Below are positions 47,049 to 57,845 of a stretch of 64,000 bases of DNA, in pieces. Under the pieces are notes generated by a model. It worked only from the letters and a program-made list of their open reading frames with translations. It was not told the origin of the DNA and made no database searches. A program made the position numbers and the translations under genes. The stretch lies in contig CM075348.1 of assembly GCA_037693485.1 (NCBI GenBank), positions 130,397,609-130,461,608 of the forward strand. The letters run 5' to 3'. Position 1 is the stretch's first letter, and every line of letters starts with the position of its first letter. Source of the DNA: Kitagawia praeruptora. Lineage: Eukaryota; Streptophyta; Magnoliopsida; Apiales; Apiaceae.

Positions 47049-47407
47049 TTGACCAGATTTTTTTGATAATTTATTTTTATACAAGTATTTAATTTATGTT
47101 TGAGATTCTATAAATTTCAGAAAAAAATTTAACTTTTTTTAAAAAATAATTAGAAATTTCTAATTTTATCTTAAAATAAGTTTACTTATTCCGGAAAAAA
47201 ATTTTCCTAAACATTCTTAATGAATGTTCACATTTGCAATCATAACTCATAAGGATCTCGTGTGGTAACGCAGTCGGGTAAAAGCAAACTTTTGGCGTTT
47301 ATATCCTATCCGTATTCATTTTCTCTTGGTCAAATACCACTAAAATGGAACAAGCAAGCTTAGTAAAGCTGAATGCGCGTTGGGCTTTGACCTTCTAATA
47401 AAGTCAA
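47049..47407. promoter_or_regulatory. W-box cluster in the WRKY gene promoter
   Basis: Four W-box cores TTGAC(C/T) within 360 bp: 47049-47054 (+), 47328-47333 (-), 47387-47392 (+) and 47402-47407 (-). WRKY proteins bind this motif, so self- or cross-regulation by WRKY factors is likely. The last two are 9 bp apart in opposite orientation. Confidence 0.7.
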
Positions 47408-47519
47408 TTATACGTACATATATACTACTTGAAAACAGCTAAACTCCCCCAACTCGGTTCACACATTGCGGCCTAGCAATCCATCTCAACACACACGCAA
47501 CTCACACACTAAACAAATC

Positions 47520-47530
47520 CTTTATATATT
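47520..47530 (+). promoter_or_regulatory. Candidate TATA box of WRKY gene
   Basis: ctttatatatt about 95 bp before the ATG; it would give a 5' UTR of about 65-70 nt. An alternative is catatatac at 47417-47425, giving a ~170-nt UTR. The sequence alone does not decide between them. Confidence 0.4.
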
Positions 47531-47619
47531 ACAACACTTTCTTTCCTATCTTCACATACTATATTTCTTTATTCAGAGCTTATCTTATTGTTGTTATATA
47601 TTTACACACAAGTTTTGTG

Positions 47620-48822
47620 ATGGGAGAATTTGCAAGCATGGAAGAAGATTGGGGTCTTGAAGCTATAGTTAGAGGATTCAGTGATGATCAAATATTGTCT
47701 TCTTGTTTTGATGACTTTCTTTTCGATTTTCCTCGTGTTTTCGAGGTCAAAAGTGTTGATGATCAAGAAGATGCACTGCTTTCTTTGGATCAAGTTTACA
47801 AGCCTGTGGTTGATGATTCTTTTTGCTCACAACCCTCCGTTGCTACTTCCTCAACTTGTTCCTCCAGTGGTAAAGATTTCGAGTTGGTCTTTGAAGAGAC
47901 CAAGATTAAAAAGATTAATGCTAAGAGTAGCGCAATTCAGGCAGTTAAATACAAAAAGAGGTGAGTTTTAGTCTGCTTGTTTGCTTCATCTAATTGTTAT
48001 GTAGTTGATTCCAGTCATGAGATCTGGAGCTAAAAAAATTCTGGTAGTCAGTCGGGGCTTAAAAATAAAATTTCTACTGTTTTTGTGTTACATGTAGTCG
48101 CATTTTACTGATATTTTTGTTATTTTTCTGTCTTGATCAGAAAGAATCAACACAAAAAAGTGGTGCTGCAGCCTGATGGCCAATCTGCTGATTCCTGGGC
48201 TTGGCGTAAATATGGTCAGAAACCTATCAAGGGTTCACCTTATCCAAGGTACATATACATACAAATAATTTCATAAATTTTCTTTAAGAATCAACTAATT
48301 TAAGCTACAGAATAAATGTCGGTTATCTGTTAAACTTAATTTATATGGAAATAAATGAATTGCAGGAGTTATTACAAGTGTAGCAGTTCAAAAGGTTGTT
48401 TAGCAAGAAAGCAAGTTGAACAAAGCTGCACTGATCCAGGAATGTTCATCGTAACATATAACTCAGCTGAGCACAACCACTGCAAACCAACTCGCAGAAG
48501 TTCTCTGGCTGGCACAAACCGCCCCAAGGTCACCGCGCATAAAAGTAGTTCTTCCGATCAGGACAGCTCCGTGACGACTCCTAAAGATACAGCTACTGCC
48601 TCTCCAACAACCCCTTTGTGGTCATCCATAATGCTTCAACAGCAGCCACTTAAATATGAGAAAAATCTTGATTTTGTGATTGAAGATACAAGTGGTAGTA
48701 CAGGAATTAGTAACCAAAATGAATGTACGGTCTCAGATGATTTTTTTGTTGGATTAGAGGATTTAGATAGATTGATTTCAGAATCTGGTTTCCACAGTTT
48801 TCCCTACCAAACATATAGGTAG
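47620..48822 (+). CDS. WRKY transcription factor, group IIe (WRKY22/29-like)
   Basis: Three exons: 47620-47960, 48141-48248 and 48366-48822 (introns 47961-48140 and 48249-48365, GT...AG), 301 codons. The start MGEFASMEEDWGLEAIVRG resembles the DWDL-x-AVVRG start of WRKY22/27/29. The DNA-binding domain has WRKYGQK (exon 2) and a C-x5-C ... H-x-H zinc finger (exon 3; KCSSSKGC, EHNH). The second intron splits the Arg of PYPR before SYYKC, the conserved position in these groups. A short RRSSLAG segment follows the finger, and the C-terminus is acidic. A Lys/Arg-rich stretch spans the first splice junction (possible NLS). Between Cys2 and the first His there are 24 residues, one more than the usual 22-23. 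Group IIe relatives act in nucleus in MAPK-linked immune signalling; the same role here is inference. Confidence 0.93.
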
Positions 48823-49182
48823 CATCTGATTAAGTGAGAATCAGAATATTATTTTTTTTGCTCAGCTTCGCGCGGTTAGTTTAATTTCCTTTTTGCATAA
48901 TTTTTTTTCTTAATTTTACTTTAATGATTATCAAAGGGATCATTCAATTCATGTGAATAGTTTAGATCTTTTACTTTGGAGTATTATCTTCATGAGCTGA
49001 AATATGATTTATATCTGGTTATTTTTTTTTGATCGATAAGTTTAAAAACCGAAAGAGTAACTTTATATATTTCAAAAAAATCCAAAAAATGTTCGTAAGT
49101 ATTACGTTTGGTTTGAGCACGGAGCCTAAGAAAATTTATAAAAAATGAGTAAAGTTAGATTAAAAGTGGGACCTATCAATAT
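48823..49182. other. 3' flank of WRKY gene
   Basis: AT-rich; the 3' UTR and polyadenylation region must lie here (T-rich at 48850-48920), but no clear AATAAA is seen. Confidence 0.6.
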
Positions 49183-49677
49183 TTAATACTCCATCTCTTC
49201 CTCATGGTTGTTTACACGAGGATGGACACGGAGACCAAGAAAATGTGTAAAAAATGTGTAAAGTTAGATGAAAAGTGGGTAAAGTGGTGGGACCTATTAA
49301 TATTTAATTATAGATTTGAGATAGTGGAGGAAAGTAGTGGATGTAATAGTGTTTTTTATTGTTAAATATATGAGATAGTGGGTGTAATAGTGGGATAAAC
49401 TTACTATTTTTGGAATGAAAAGAAATGAGAGGGACACCCCAAAATAGTATCTGTAAAGAAATGAGAGGGACAGAGGGAGGGGAGTAATAGATTTGAGATA
49501 GTGGGGGAAAGTAATGGGTGTAATAGTGTTTTATATTATAGATTTGAAATAGTGGAGGAAAGTTAGTGGGTGTAATAATGTTTTTTATTATTAAAACTTT
49601 ACTATTTTTGGAATGTATAGAAATGATGGAACACCCCAAAATAGTAAGTATATAGAAATGAATGGGACGGAGAAAGT
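49183..49677. mobile_element. Nested Stowaway-like MITEs
   Basis: Starts tactccatctcttcctcatgg and has two candidate ends, gggacagagggaggggagta (~49485) and gggacggagaaagta (49677). Internal modules gatttgagatagtgg and gggtgtaatagtg recur three times, which suggests one MITE inserted in another of the same family. ORFs here are noncoding. Confidence 0.6.
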
Positions 49678-49973
49678 ATATTATATCCTTTAATTGGTGG
49701 AATTAATTACATTAATATGCGAGAGATACATTTTATTTATTAAATGATATAACCAATTAAATGATTACAAAGTCGAGAACTGTTTTGAAAACTCTAGCAT
49801 TTCTTTTATAAGAAGTGTATGTCTTAACATAAGTCGGATTGATTTAAGGAAAAATGTTTGATAAGTTTAACTTAAAAATAAGGTTTGTTAATTTTTTGTT
49901 TAAAAAAAAAGTTTGTTAATTTTTATTTTTTTTTTTTTGAAACAAAGGTTTGTTAAATTGATTAATAATCTTG
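49678..49973. other. AT-rich spacer
   Basis: Nothing recognised apart from T/A tracts. Confidence 0.7.
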
Positions 49974-49982
49974 ATTCATTTA

Positions 49983-50969
49983 GGATATTTACCAAAAATA
50001 CTAGGCTCAAAGTTTCTATTTGCAAAAATACCATCTCTTTTAATTAATTGCAATTTTACTAAACTAAGTTTCAAAATTGCAAAAATACTAGGCCCATTCC
50101 CCCTCCCTCCTTCCCAGCCCAATCCACTCCCCCTCCCTTCTTCCTTCCAGCCCACTGCCGACTTGTGTACTTTTTTTTTTTAAGACGGGGCTATTTTGGT
50201 GGATTTTGGTTTGCAACTCAATGCGACCACATTCAACCACATTCAACTAAATGCAACCAAATGCAACTTTGTTTTAAAAGGTGGGGTGATTTTGGTGGTT
50301 TTGGGTTGCAAGGCCCCGCTAGGGGCAATATTCAACTGAATGCAACCACATTCAACTTCTTTTTTTTTTTTTTAAAAAGGTAGGGTGATTTTGGTGGCTT
50401 TGGGTTGCAAGGCCCCGCCAGGGACAACCACATTCAACTGAATGCAACCACATTCAACTTCTTTTTAAAAAAAAAGGTAGGGTGATTTTGGTGGCTTTGG
50501 GTTGCAAGGTCCCGCCAGGGGCAATATTCAACTGAATGCAACCACATTCAACTTCTTTTATTAAAAAAGGTAGGGTGATTTTGGTGGCTTTGGGTTGCAA
50601 GGCCCCGCCAGGGGCAATATTCAACTGAATGCAACCACATTCAACTTCTTTTTTTAAAAAAAGGTAGGGTGATTTTGGTGGCTTTGGGTTGCAAGGCCCC
50701 GCCAGGGGCAATATTCAACTGAATGCAACTAAAATCAGAAATTTAGTTGAATGTGGTTGCATTCAGTTGCTGATTTTAGGTTCCATTTGTCAGTTGTCAT
50801 TTTCGACCTCATTTTTGGACTATATATTCCAAAAATGAGGTCGAAAATGACAACTGACAAATGGAACCTGAAATCAGAAATTTAGTTGCATGTGGTTGCA
50901 TTCAGTTGCAAATTTAGTTGAATATGCCCCTGCGGGGCCATGGAACCTAAATCCACCAAAATATCACCC

Positions 50970-51018
<49 letters not shown>

Positions 51019-51350
51019 CAAAAATGAGGTCGAAAATGACAACTGACAAATGGAACCTGAAATCAGAAATTTAGTTGCATATGGTTGCATTCAGTTGCAA
51101 ATTTAGTTGAATGTGGTTGCATTCATTTGAATATGCCCCTGCGGAGCAGGAAACACAAATCCACCAAAATAGCCCCCACCTTAAAAAAAAAAAGTACAGT
51201 CGGCACTTCACAGAAAGAAGGGGGAGGGGAGGGTTAGGGTTAGTATTTTTGCAATTTAGAAACTTAGTTAGTAAAATTGTAAAAAACTATTCTTAACAAA
51301 AGTAAATGTGCAAAAATTTACTTTTTTCTATTTATTTATGAAAAGAGCCC
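49983..51350. mobile_element. Nonautonomous Mutator-like element B
   Basis: 1368 bp flanked by the 9-bp duplication attcattta (49974-49982 and 51351-51359). Ends ggatatttaccaaaaatacta and, inverted, gggctcttttcataaataaa match element A. Five tandem units with the ggccccgccaggggc palindrome (starts near 50312, 50411, 50508, 50601, 50695; 93-99 bp apart) are followed by inverted repeats centred on 50825 and on (TA)n at ~50973-51016. No transposase gene. Confidence 0.9.
50300..50720. repeat. 93-99-bp tandem repeat array in element B
   Basis: Five units like those of element A; unit-length variation is mostly in the T/A homopolymer between ttcaact and ggtagggtg. Confidence 0.92.
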
Positions 51351-51493
51351 ATTCATTTATTGTAGCTACATTTGACAAAAAAATAAAACAAGAAACCACA
51401 TCAATAAAACTAATACCACCTGAAATCCAGATAGAACATCCGATATGTTACTCGAATTCTAAATCGAATTCTAAAGATTCTTATATATATATA

Positions 51494-51842
51494 AGGTCTT
51501 ACTCAAATAGAAACCAAATTAAAATACAAACTAGAAACTAAACTCTAATATAATATTTAAAGCTAATCTAATGACCAAACTAGGGGGACCCCAATACAAA
51601 AAGTTTATAGTATTCTAGGCTCCATTCAGTAAAAAAAAAAAAAAAATTGTTTACTGCTAACGTGGCAGTGACGTCAGCGTGAACATTTTTTATTTTTTTT
51701 TGTTTGCTGGATGGAGCCAATAATTTTAAACACTTTTTGTGAAGGTGCCCCTGGCGGAGCCATTAGAATAAATGAAATATAATTTATTTACTGTTGGTTT
51801 CTAGTTTCTATTTTAAGGGAGGTTTATATTTGATCACTAGCC
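51494..51842. mobile_element. Foldback element M2 between (TA)n tracts
   Basis: Arms are inverted: tactcaaatagaaacc ... aaatacaaactagaaac on the left, gtttctagtttctatttta ... tatttgatcac on the right. The apex has aacgtggcagtgacgtcagcgtgaac (near 51660-51685) between T/A tracts. The gcccctggcggagcc motif lies in the right arm. Both ends abut TA repeats. Confidence 0.75.
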
Positions 51843-51856
51843 TATATATATATATA

Positions 51857-52419
51857 GGGGGCTACTCCAATACAATCCTCCTTAAAATACAAACCTACAA
51901 ACCAAGCATAATCTAATATTTCAAGCTAATCTAATGACCAAACTAGGGGTACCCCAATACAAAAAATGCTTAAAATAATTGGCTCTATCCAACAAAAAAA
52001 ATCAAAAAAAAAAAAAAATCAAAAAAAATAATCACTGTTCATGTGATGACGTGGCAGTGGATTTCACTGGTTAACGGTGCTTCGCACCTTCTTGTACGGC
52101 GCTTCGCGCCTTTATCATTCTAAAGTTGTAAGGAATGGCAATCAATGGTAAAGGCAATAGACGATTGACGGGTGTGTCGAGAGCCTTCGGCCCTCATGAC
52201 TACCTAACTCATCCGTTTACTGTCTTAAATGCTTCGCATTTCCACGGCAAGATTTTTTTTTTTTTTTGAATTTTTTTTTTTGTTGGATAGAGCCAATTAT
52301 TTTAAGCATCTTTCGTGAAGATACCCTTGGCGGAAACCTTAGAATAAATGAAATATAATTAATTTAGTGTTGGTTTGTAGGTTTGTATTTTAAGAATGGT
52401 TTGTATTTGAGCACTTGCC
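51857..52419. mobile_element. Foldback element M3 between (TA)n tracts, with hairpin-rich insert
   Basis: Inverted arms ctactccaatacaatcc..aaatacaaacctacaaacc versus ggtttgtaggtttgtatttt. The apex includes atgacgtggcagtgg (52047-52061) and an insert (52070-52250) with four short hairpins carrying a TTC loop. TA repeats on both sides. Noncoding. Confidence 0.75.
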
Positions 52420-52432
52420 TATATATATATAT

Positions 52433-53368
52433 GGTTCTACTCAAATAGAAACCAAAAGAAATCTCGATACTAGAAACCTCTGCCCGATCCAAGATTAAGT
52501 ACACCCGGTCCTATATCTTTCTATCTTCAACCAACTCCCAATCTATTCCTGCCCATTTCTCACCTCACCCATCCCATTCTTCACCGTTACACACATCTGA
52601 ATGTTGTATATATATATCATATATACGTATATATCATTTTATGCATATCCCTACGTTAATCACCCCTACAGCAAGTTATAACATCAACACTTAATCACTA
52701 TTGACGTCGCCATAGATTCTAACAAAGAAAGTGTACTGGAATCAATGATTTCTACCGGAGAGATACCAGAAATCAATAAATTACTAAACTATATTATAGG
52801 AATCAGCCGTTTATATTACAGAAATCAATAATTTATACGGTGGAAATCACTGACTAGTTCAGCAAAAGCTTCAACACAAAACCCATTTCTTCTTCCCCCC
52901 GCACCACCCCTCACACCACCATTGCCGCCACATCTCCACTGTCGCTGCCACGCTATACCGTTGTATCCACCATAACTTAGATCGGTGATTTCGAATCAAA
53001 CATGACTGATGAACACAGATTTCAAATCAAACATGACGGATTTCAGATCTGAAGGTGAAGACGATCTGTAATCAACACATGGAAGAGGAAGAAGATGAAG
53101 ATGGTGCCCCTGCGGGGCCAGAGGTTGAAAAGGAGGAGAAGAAGTTAGATATGGAAATTTCGAGCTCACCGGAAAATCGAGCTCGCCGGAGAAGATGACC
53201 GGAGCTCGCCGGAGAAGAGGGTAGGGTGGGGTGGGGGGTTTGGGTGTGGGACGGTGTATTTAAATTTAGTGTGGGTGTTTCAATGGGACCTTTAGATTTA
53301 ATTAGATCCTAAGGTTAATTGGGGGTTTCTAGTTTCTACTTTAAAGTTGGTTTCTATTTGATCACTAG

Positions 53369-53370
<2 letters not shown>
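52433..53370. mobile_element. Foldback-type element M4 between (TA)n tracts, carrying foreign sequence
   Basis: Ends ggttctactcaaatagaaacc and ggtttctatttgatcactagcc are inverted copies of those of M2. The ~900-bp interior is not palindromic; it has a CA-rich, Pro-like stretch (52880-52970), then GA-rich sequence with gagctcgccggagaagatga repeats (53160-53225) and the motif gcccctgcggggcc (53106-53119). It looks like a captured gene fragment; I do not recognise the gene. Confidence 0.65.
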
Positions 53371-53414
<44 letters not shown>

Positions 53415-53418
53415 TATA
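53371..53418. repeat. (TA)n microsatellite
   Basis: About 24 TA units between M4 and the next element-like start. Confidence 0.95.
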
Positions 53419-53726
53419 GGGTAAGGATCTAGGGAGAACCTCCTTATCAAGAGAATCAGAGAACCTCAATCTAGACCATTGATTCTTATCAAAAATTATA
53501 AATAAAAAATAATATTTGTAATGGCATTTTTGAGATTCTACTGAAATTTGTGGACAAAAAAATTGCATTATTAAACAGATTCAGACAAATATGGTATGAT
53601 CTTAAATCAGATTGCAATCGACAAAAATCACGATTCTTATATATATGGAAATGATTCAGCATGTAATCTCTGTAATATATTTTATATTTTTAAAACCATT
53701 AATCATATACACCTTGGACAAAACCT
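53419..53726. mobile_element. Left end of a further element starting at (TA)n
   Basis: gggtaaggatctagggagaacc after (TA)n resembles the starts of M2-M4 in position and in the agaacc motif. No matching inverted right end was found in the next kilobases, so the element may be truncated or longer. Confidence 0.35.
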
Positions 53727-54100
53727 AGCTTAAGAGATCGCGGAGGACTACGATCAATGAGTAAGTTTGTTTCATGTTTCGTGTTTTTATTTGATTCAAT
53801 ACATCTAAGTAATCAGTTTTGAAATACAACAGTTTTGTGCAACTGATAGTGGAGTTTTGAAGATATAAAATCGTTTATCGATGAGATAAATGTTTTCCAG
53901 AAAAATGTATCATAGCTTAAGAGATCGCGGAGGACTACGATCAATGAGTAAGTTTGTTTCATGTTTCGTGTTTTTATTTGATTCAATACATCTAAGTAAC
54001 CAGTTTTGAAATACAACAGTTTTGTGCAACTGATAGTGGAGTTTTGAAGATATAAAATCGTTTATCGATGAGATAAATGTTTTCCAGAAAAATGTATCAG
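53727..54100. repeat. 187-bp tandem duplication
   Basis: Units 53727-53913 and 53914-54100 (agcttaagagatcgcggagg start) are almost identical, so the duplication is recent. Small ORFs across it are duplicates of each other and not gene-like. Confidence 0.93.
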
Positions 54101-54480
54101 ATGCAACAAGTACATTCCCAACTAATGGTTTGGTTGATACAGTAAAATCCAGATTCTTTTTCATGAACGAATCCTTGTATAATGTGTTTAGACACATATT
54201 TGGACATATTAGAATCTCTAAATTTGTTTCTGGCTATATAGTGTAAAAACAGCATATCAAGATCATGTACTCAATGTTCTCTTTCAAGTGATACTGTTCT
54301 GTTAAGTATTCCGAGTGTTCTTTGTGTGTTCTATTTCTTTTTAATTTCAAGTTTACACAAACATGAGGATGATAACCAAGCACACTAAGCTGACTGAAGT
54401 GATCAAGTGGTAGACATATTGATGAATACTTAACAAGTACGAGTTCATCTATGTCAGTAATGAATCGATATTCTATATGG
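54101..54480. other. AT-rich DNA
   Basis: Nothing recognised. Confidence 0.65.
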
Positions 54481-54830
54481 TATTCCTGACCAAAAAAGAA
54501 TCTTTAAAGTGTTATCTAAAGTGTTTAATATAATTTAAGATTTTTAATATTTTTTGCTCTCAAAACACTTTAAAGAATCCCAAAGAATCCCAATTTGCAA
54601 ACTAAATTTAAAAAAAAAACAAATACATTTTATAAAAGAATATTTAAAAAAAGATTCTTTAATGTGTTATGTAAAGTGTTCATTAATACAGTGTTCCTGA
54701 CCAAAAAAAGATTCTTCAAGGTGTTTTCTAAAGTGTTCATTATAAATTTTAAGATTTTTAATATTTTCTGCTCCCAAAATACTTTAAAGAATCCGAATTT
54801 GCAAAACTAAATTAAAAAAAAAATTATAAA
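54481..54830. repeat. ~205-bp imperfect tandem duplication
   Basis: cctgaccaaaaaa(g)a(t)tctt ... aaacactttaaagaatcc occurs from 54486 and again from 54693, with indels. Confidence 0.75.
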
Positions 54831-54839
54831 AGAATGTTT

Positions 54840-56580
54840 TAAAATAAATACATTTTATTTTCTTTTATTATCTTTTTTGAGATTCTTCAAGAATTATTTG
54901 AAATTGATATGGTATTAAAAACTTAAATTCTAATTTGAAAAAATCTCAAAAATTAAAAATATTATTTTAAATAGAATTATTACAATATTTTGAAAAATCT
55001 CAAAAGTTTTAAAAAAAATGAATATAAATATCTAGTAAAATAATACTACAATTTTAAAATAATTAACAAAAAACTTAAGAGAATCTTGGTCGGTTACATA
55101 ACATTTTTATACATTTTTTATAGCAAAAAACTATACATTTCTTTTAAAATTAAGTTACATATCATCTAATACACCAAGATTTTATATCAATTTATTTCCT
55201 TGTATTATGTTTTTGAGATTCCTTAGAGAATTATTTTAAAAGACATGCTACAAAAAAAATTAAATTCTAATTCAAAAAAAAAATCTTTAGATTTTCGTAA
55301 ATTTTTGATAAATCATTGGTAGTGTTATACATGTGACTAACTATATTCAAAACTTATTTTAGATCAAGAAAATATTTAGTAGAATTTTAATATAAATATC
55401 TAATAAATTAGTAATAAGATTTCAAAGTAATTAACAAAACACCTAAAAGAATCTTGGTGTATTACATAATATTTCAATATATTTTTTTTTATAAAAAGTA
55501 TACATTTCTTCTAAAATTAAGGTATATTTAGAAATATTAAGTTACACACCAAGATTTTCTTACGTGTTTCAAAAAAAATTAAATTCTAATTCGAAAAAAT
55601 CTCAAAAATTAAAAATATTATTTTAAATAAAAATACTGTTATACTTTGAATAATCTCAAAAGTTTAAAAACAATTAATATAAATATCTAATAAAAAATAC
55701 TACAATTTTAAAATATTTAACAAAACACCTAAGAGAATCTTGTTGGGTTACATAATATTTTTATACATTTTTTAAAAATGAAAACTATACAATTCTTTTA
55801 AAATTAAGTTACATATAAAAATATCATTTAATACACCAAAATTATCTTACGTGCTTAAAATCATTACATCAATTTATTTCCTTTTATTATCTTTTTTAGA
55901 TTTTTTTGAGAATTATTTTAAAGGACATGCGATAAAAAAATTGAATTCTAATTTTAAAAAATTCAATAGATTTTATTAAATTTTCGACGAATCATTTATA
56001 GTGTTGTACTCGTGCCTAACTATATTCAAAACTTATTTTAGATCAATAAAATATTTAGTATAATTTAATATAAATATCTAATAATATAGTACTACGATTT
56101 TAAAGTAATTAACAAATCACCTAATAGAATCTTGATGTATTACATAATATTTATATATATTTCTTTTTTTTTATAAAAAAATTATACATTTCTTCTAAAA
56201 TTAAGTTACATTTAGAAATATTATGTTACACACCAAGATTCTGTTACGTGTTTCAAAATTAAAATAAAATTTCAATTTAAAAAAATCTCAAAAATTAAAA
56301 GTATGATTTTAAATAAAAATATTGTAATACTTTGAAGAATCTCAAAAGTTTACAAACAATTAATATAAATATCTAATAAAATAATACTACAATTTTCAAA
56401 TATTAAAAAAACTTCTGAGAGGATCTTGGTGGGTTAGATAATATTTTTACACATTTTTTCTAAAAGAAATCTATACAATTCTTTTTAAAAAACTATAACA
56501 AAGCACCTAAGAGAATGTGTATTACATAATATTTCTATATATATAATTTTTTTTTAAAAAAAATAACATTTCTTCTAAAA
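54840..56580. repeat. Imperfect higher-order AT-rich tandem array (~670-bp period)
   Basis: The landmark aacaaaacacctaagagaatcttgg..ttacataat recurs at about 55065, 55430, 55718, 56110, 56403 and 56493. Alternate spacings of ~290-390 bp give a higher-order period of about 655-690 bp. Over 75% A+T by eye; no coding capacity. Confidence 0.75.
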
Positions 56581-56599
56581 TTAAGTGAAAGGCATATGA

Positions 56600-56747
56600 C
56601 ACAGCCTATTTGTAGTACGAGGAATCAACTCAACTTAAATTAGATTGTAGTAAGTAAATAATTTAAATACTGTCACAGCCTATTTGTAGTACGAGGAATC
56701 AACTCAACTTAAATTAGATTGTAGTAAGTAAATAATTTAAATACTGT
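56600..56747. repeat. 74-bp tandem duplication
   Basis: Units 56600-56673 and 56674-56747 (cacagcctatttgtagtacg start) are identical by eye, with cacag repeated again after the second. Confidence 0.95.
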
Positions 56748-56764
56748 CACAGGAATCTCAGAAG

Positions 56765-56914
56765 ATGCTATCTGTTAGAAGAAAAACTTCCAAGTCAATC
56801 TATAGTTTTGATGTTTTACACTGGAAGAAGTTCAGCCTGCTGATAAAGCCTCAGTATAAAATCAAAGAAGTGGATTTATTTAGAGTGAAAGAGATTTCTA
56901 CAATGACAGGTGAT
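56765..56914 (+). pseudogene. Unrecognised coding-like fragment cut by the copia LTR
   Basis: Open frame of 50 codons (MLSVRRKTSKSIYSFDVLHW ...) up to the exact first base of the LTR at 56915; the frame then stops two codons into the LTR. The sequence has a less AT-biased, coding-like composition than its surroundings. Any continuation would be on the far side of the copia element, outside the window. I do not recognise the protein. Confidence 0.3.
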
Positions 56915-57623
56915 TGTTAACTCGAATAACTTGTAGAAGGGGGGGTTGAATACAAGTTATATAATCGTGTCTGATTTTTGCTTGATTATATGAACAAGAA
57001 TAAACGAATGAATCAAACTTTGTTTGTATTAATAAGATAAAATACAAACTCTACCAAAGGTGTACAATACCTTTAGCAGCTGCTGACAATACAAATCTCT
57101 CTCTCTGTTTGTACTCTCGTATATTCACGATTACAAACCTCATGAACACTTTTTACAATGATATAGAGAGAGTATTTATAATGCTACCTATCAACTAATT
57201 ACAGAAAGATATAATCTATACATGACAATGTTCTGCCTTCTAGTCGATAGTTTCCTTCAATAGAAAACTCTTTCCTTCATAATATCTTCTTGCTTGTTCT
57301 TCAAACAACGATCCTGTTTTATAGCACTTGCCAGTTTCTGTAGCATCCATAATGACATCATCAGTAACACAACTGATATCAGGATTTCATCTTGCATCAT
57401 CAGTATCTGATCATCATCAGTATTAGACCGTCATCAGGATTTGTTCTTTGTTCCTGACATGTAGTCTCCGATACACTGTTCATTCCTGACTAAACTGTAC
57501 AGATAACTATTTTACACATAAATCCTATATATATTGCTAAATCCTTTATAAGATCAGGATTACAAGAAGTATAATGTATAAATTCTATTCTTAACATCAC
57601 AACTTTATGAATTATTCCTAACA
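56915..57623 (-). repeat. 3' LTR of copia element
   Basis: 709 bp; on the plus strand tgttaactcgaataacttg ... ttattcctaaca (TG...CA; inverted TGTTAGGAATAATTCAT). Minus-strand TATA box as rc of agtatttata at 57171-57180. PPT-like rc of atctccccctattt at 57624-57637. Confidence 0.88.
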
Positions 57624-57845
57624 ATCTCCCCCTATTTATGCTTTAAAATCTGAAGCATAAATCTAAGTTGTGGATGTCAAAACATATAACAATACAACCA
57701 GAATAGAATTTATGAATGTAGAATTATGAAGTTAAGTACCTCCTTCCAGATGTAGACGTTTATCTAGTACTTAGAAGAAAGAATTTTAACTATTAATGCT
57801 GCTCTTCCTTTACCACTCGCTAACTGAGATTCACCACTGTCACTC

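Noticed and set aside
51230..51243. Telomere-like gggttagggttag
   Set aside because: Only two units, within the subterminal region of element B.
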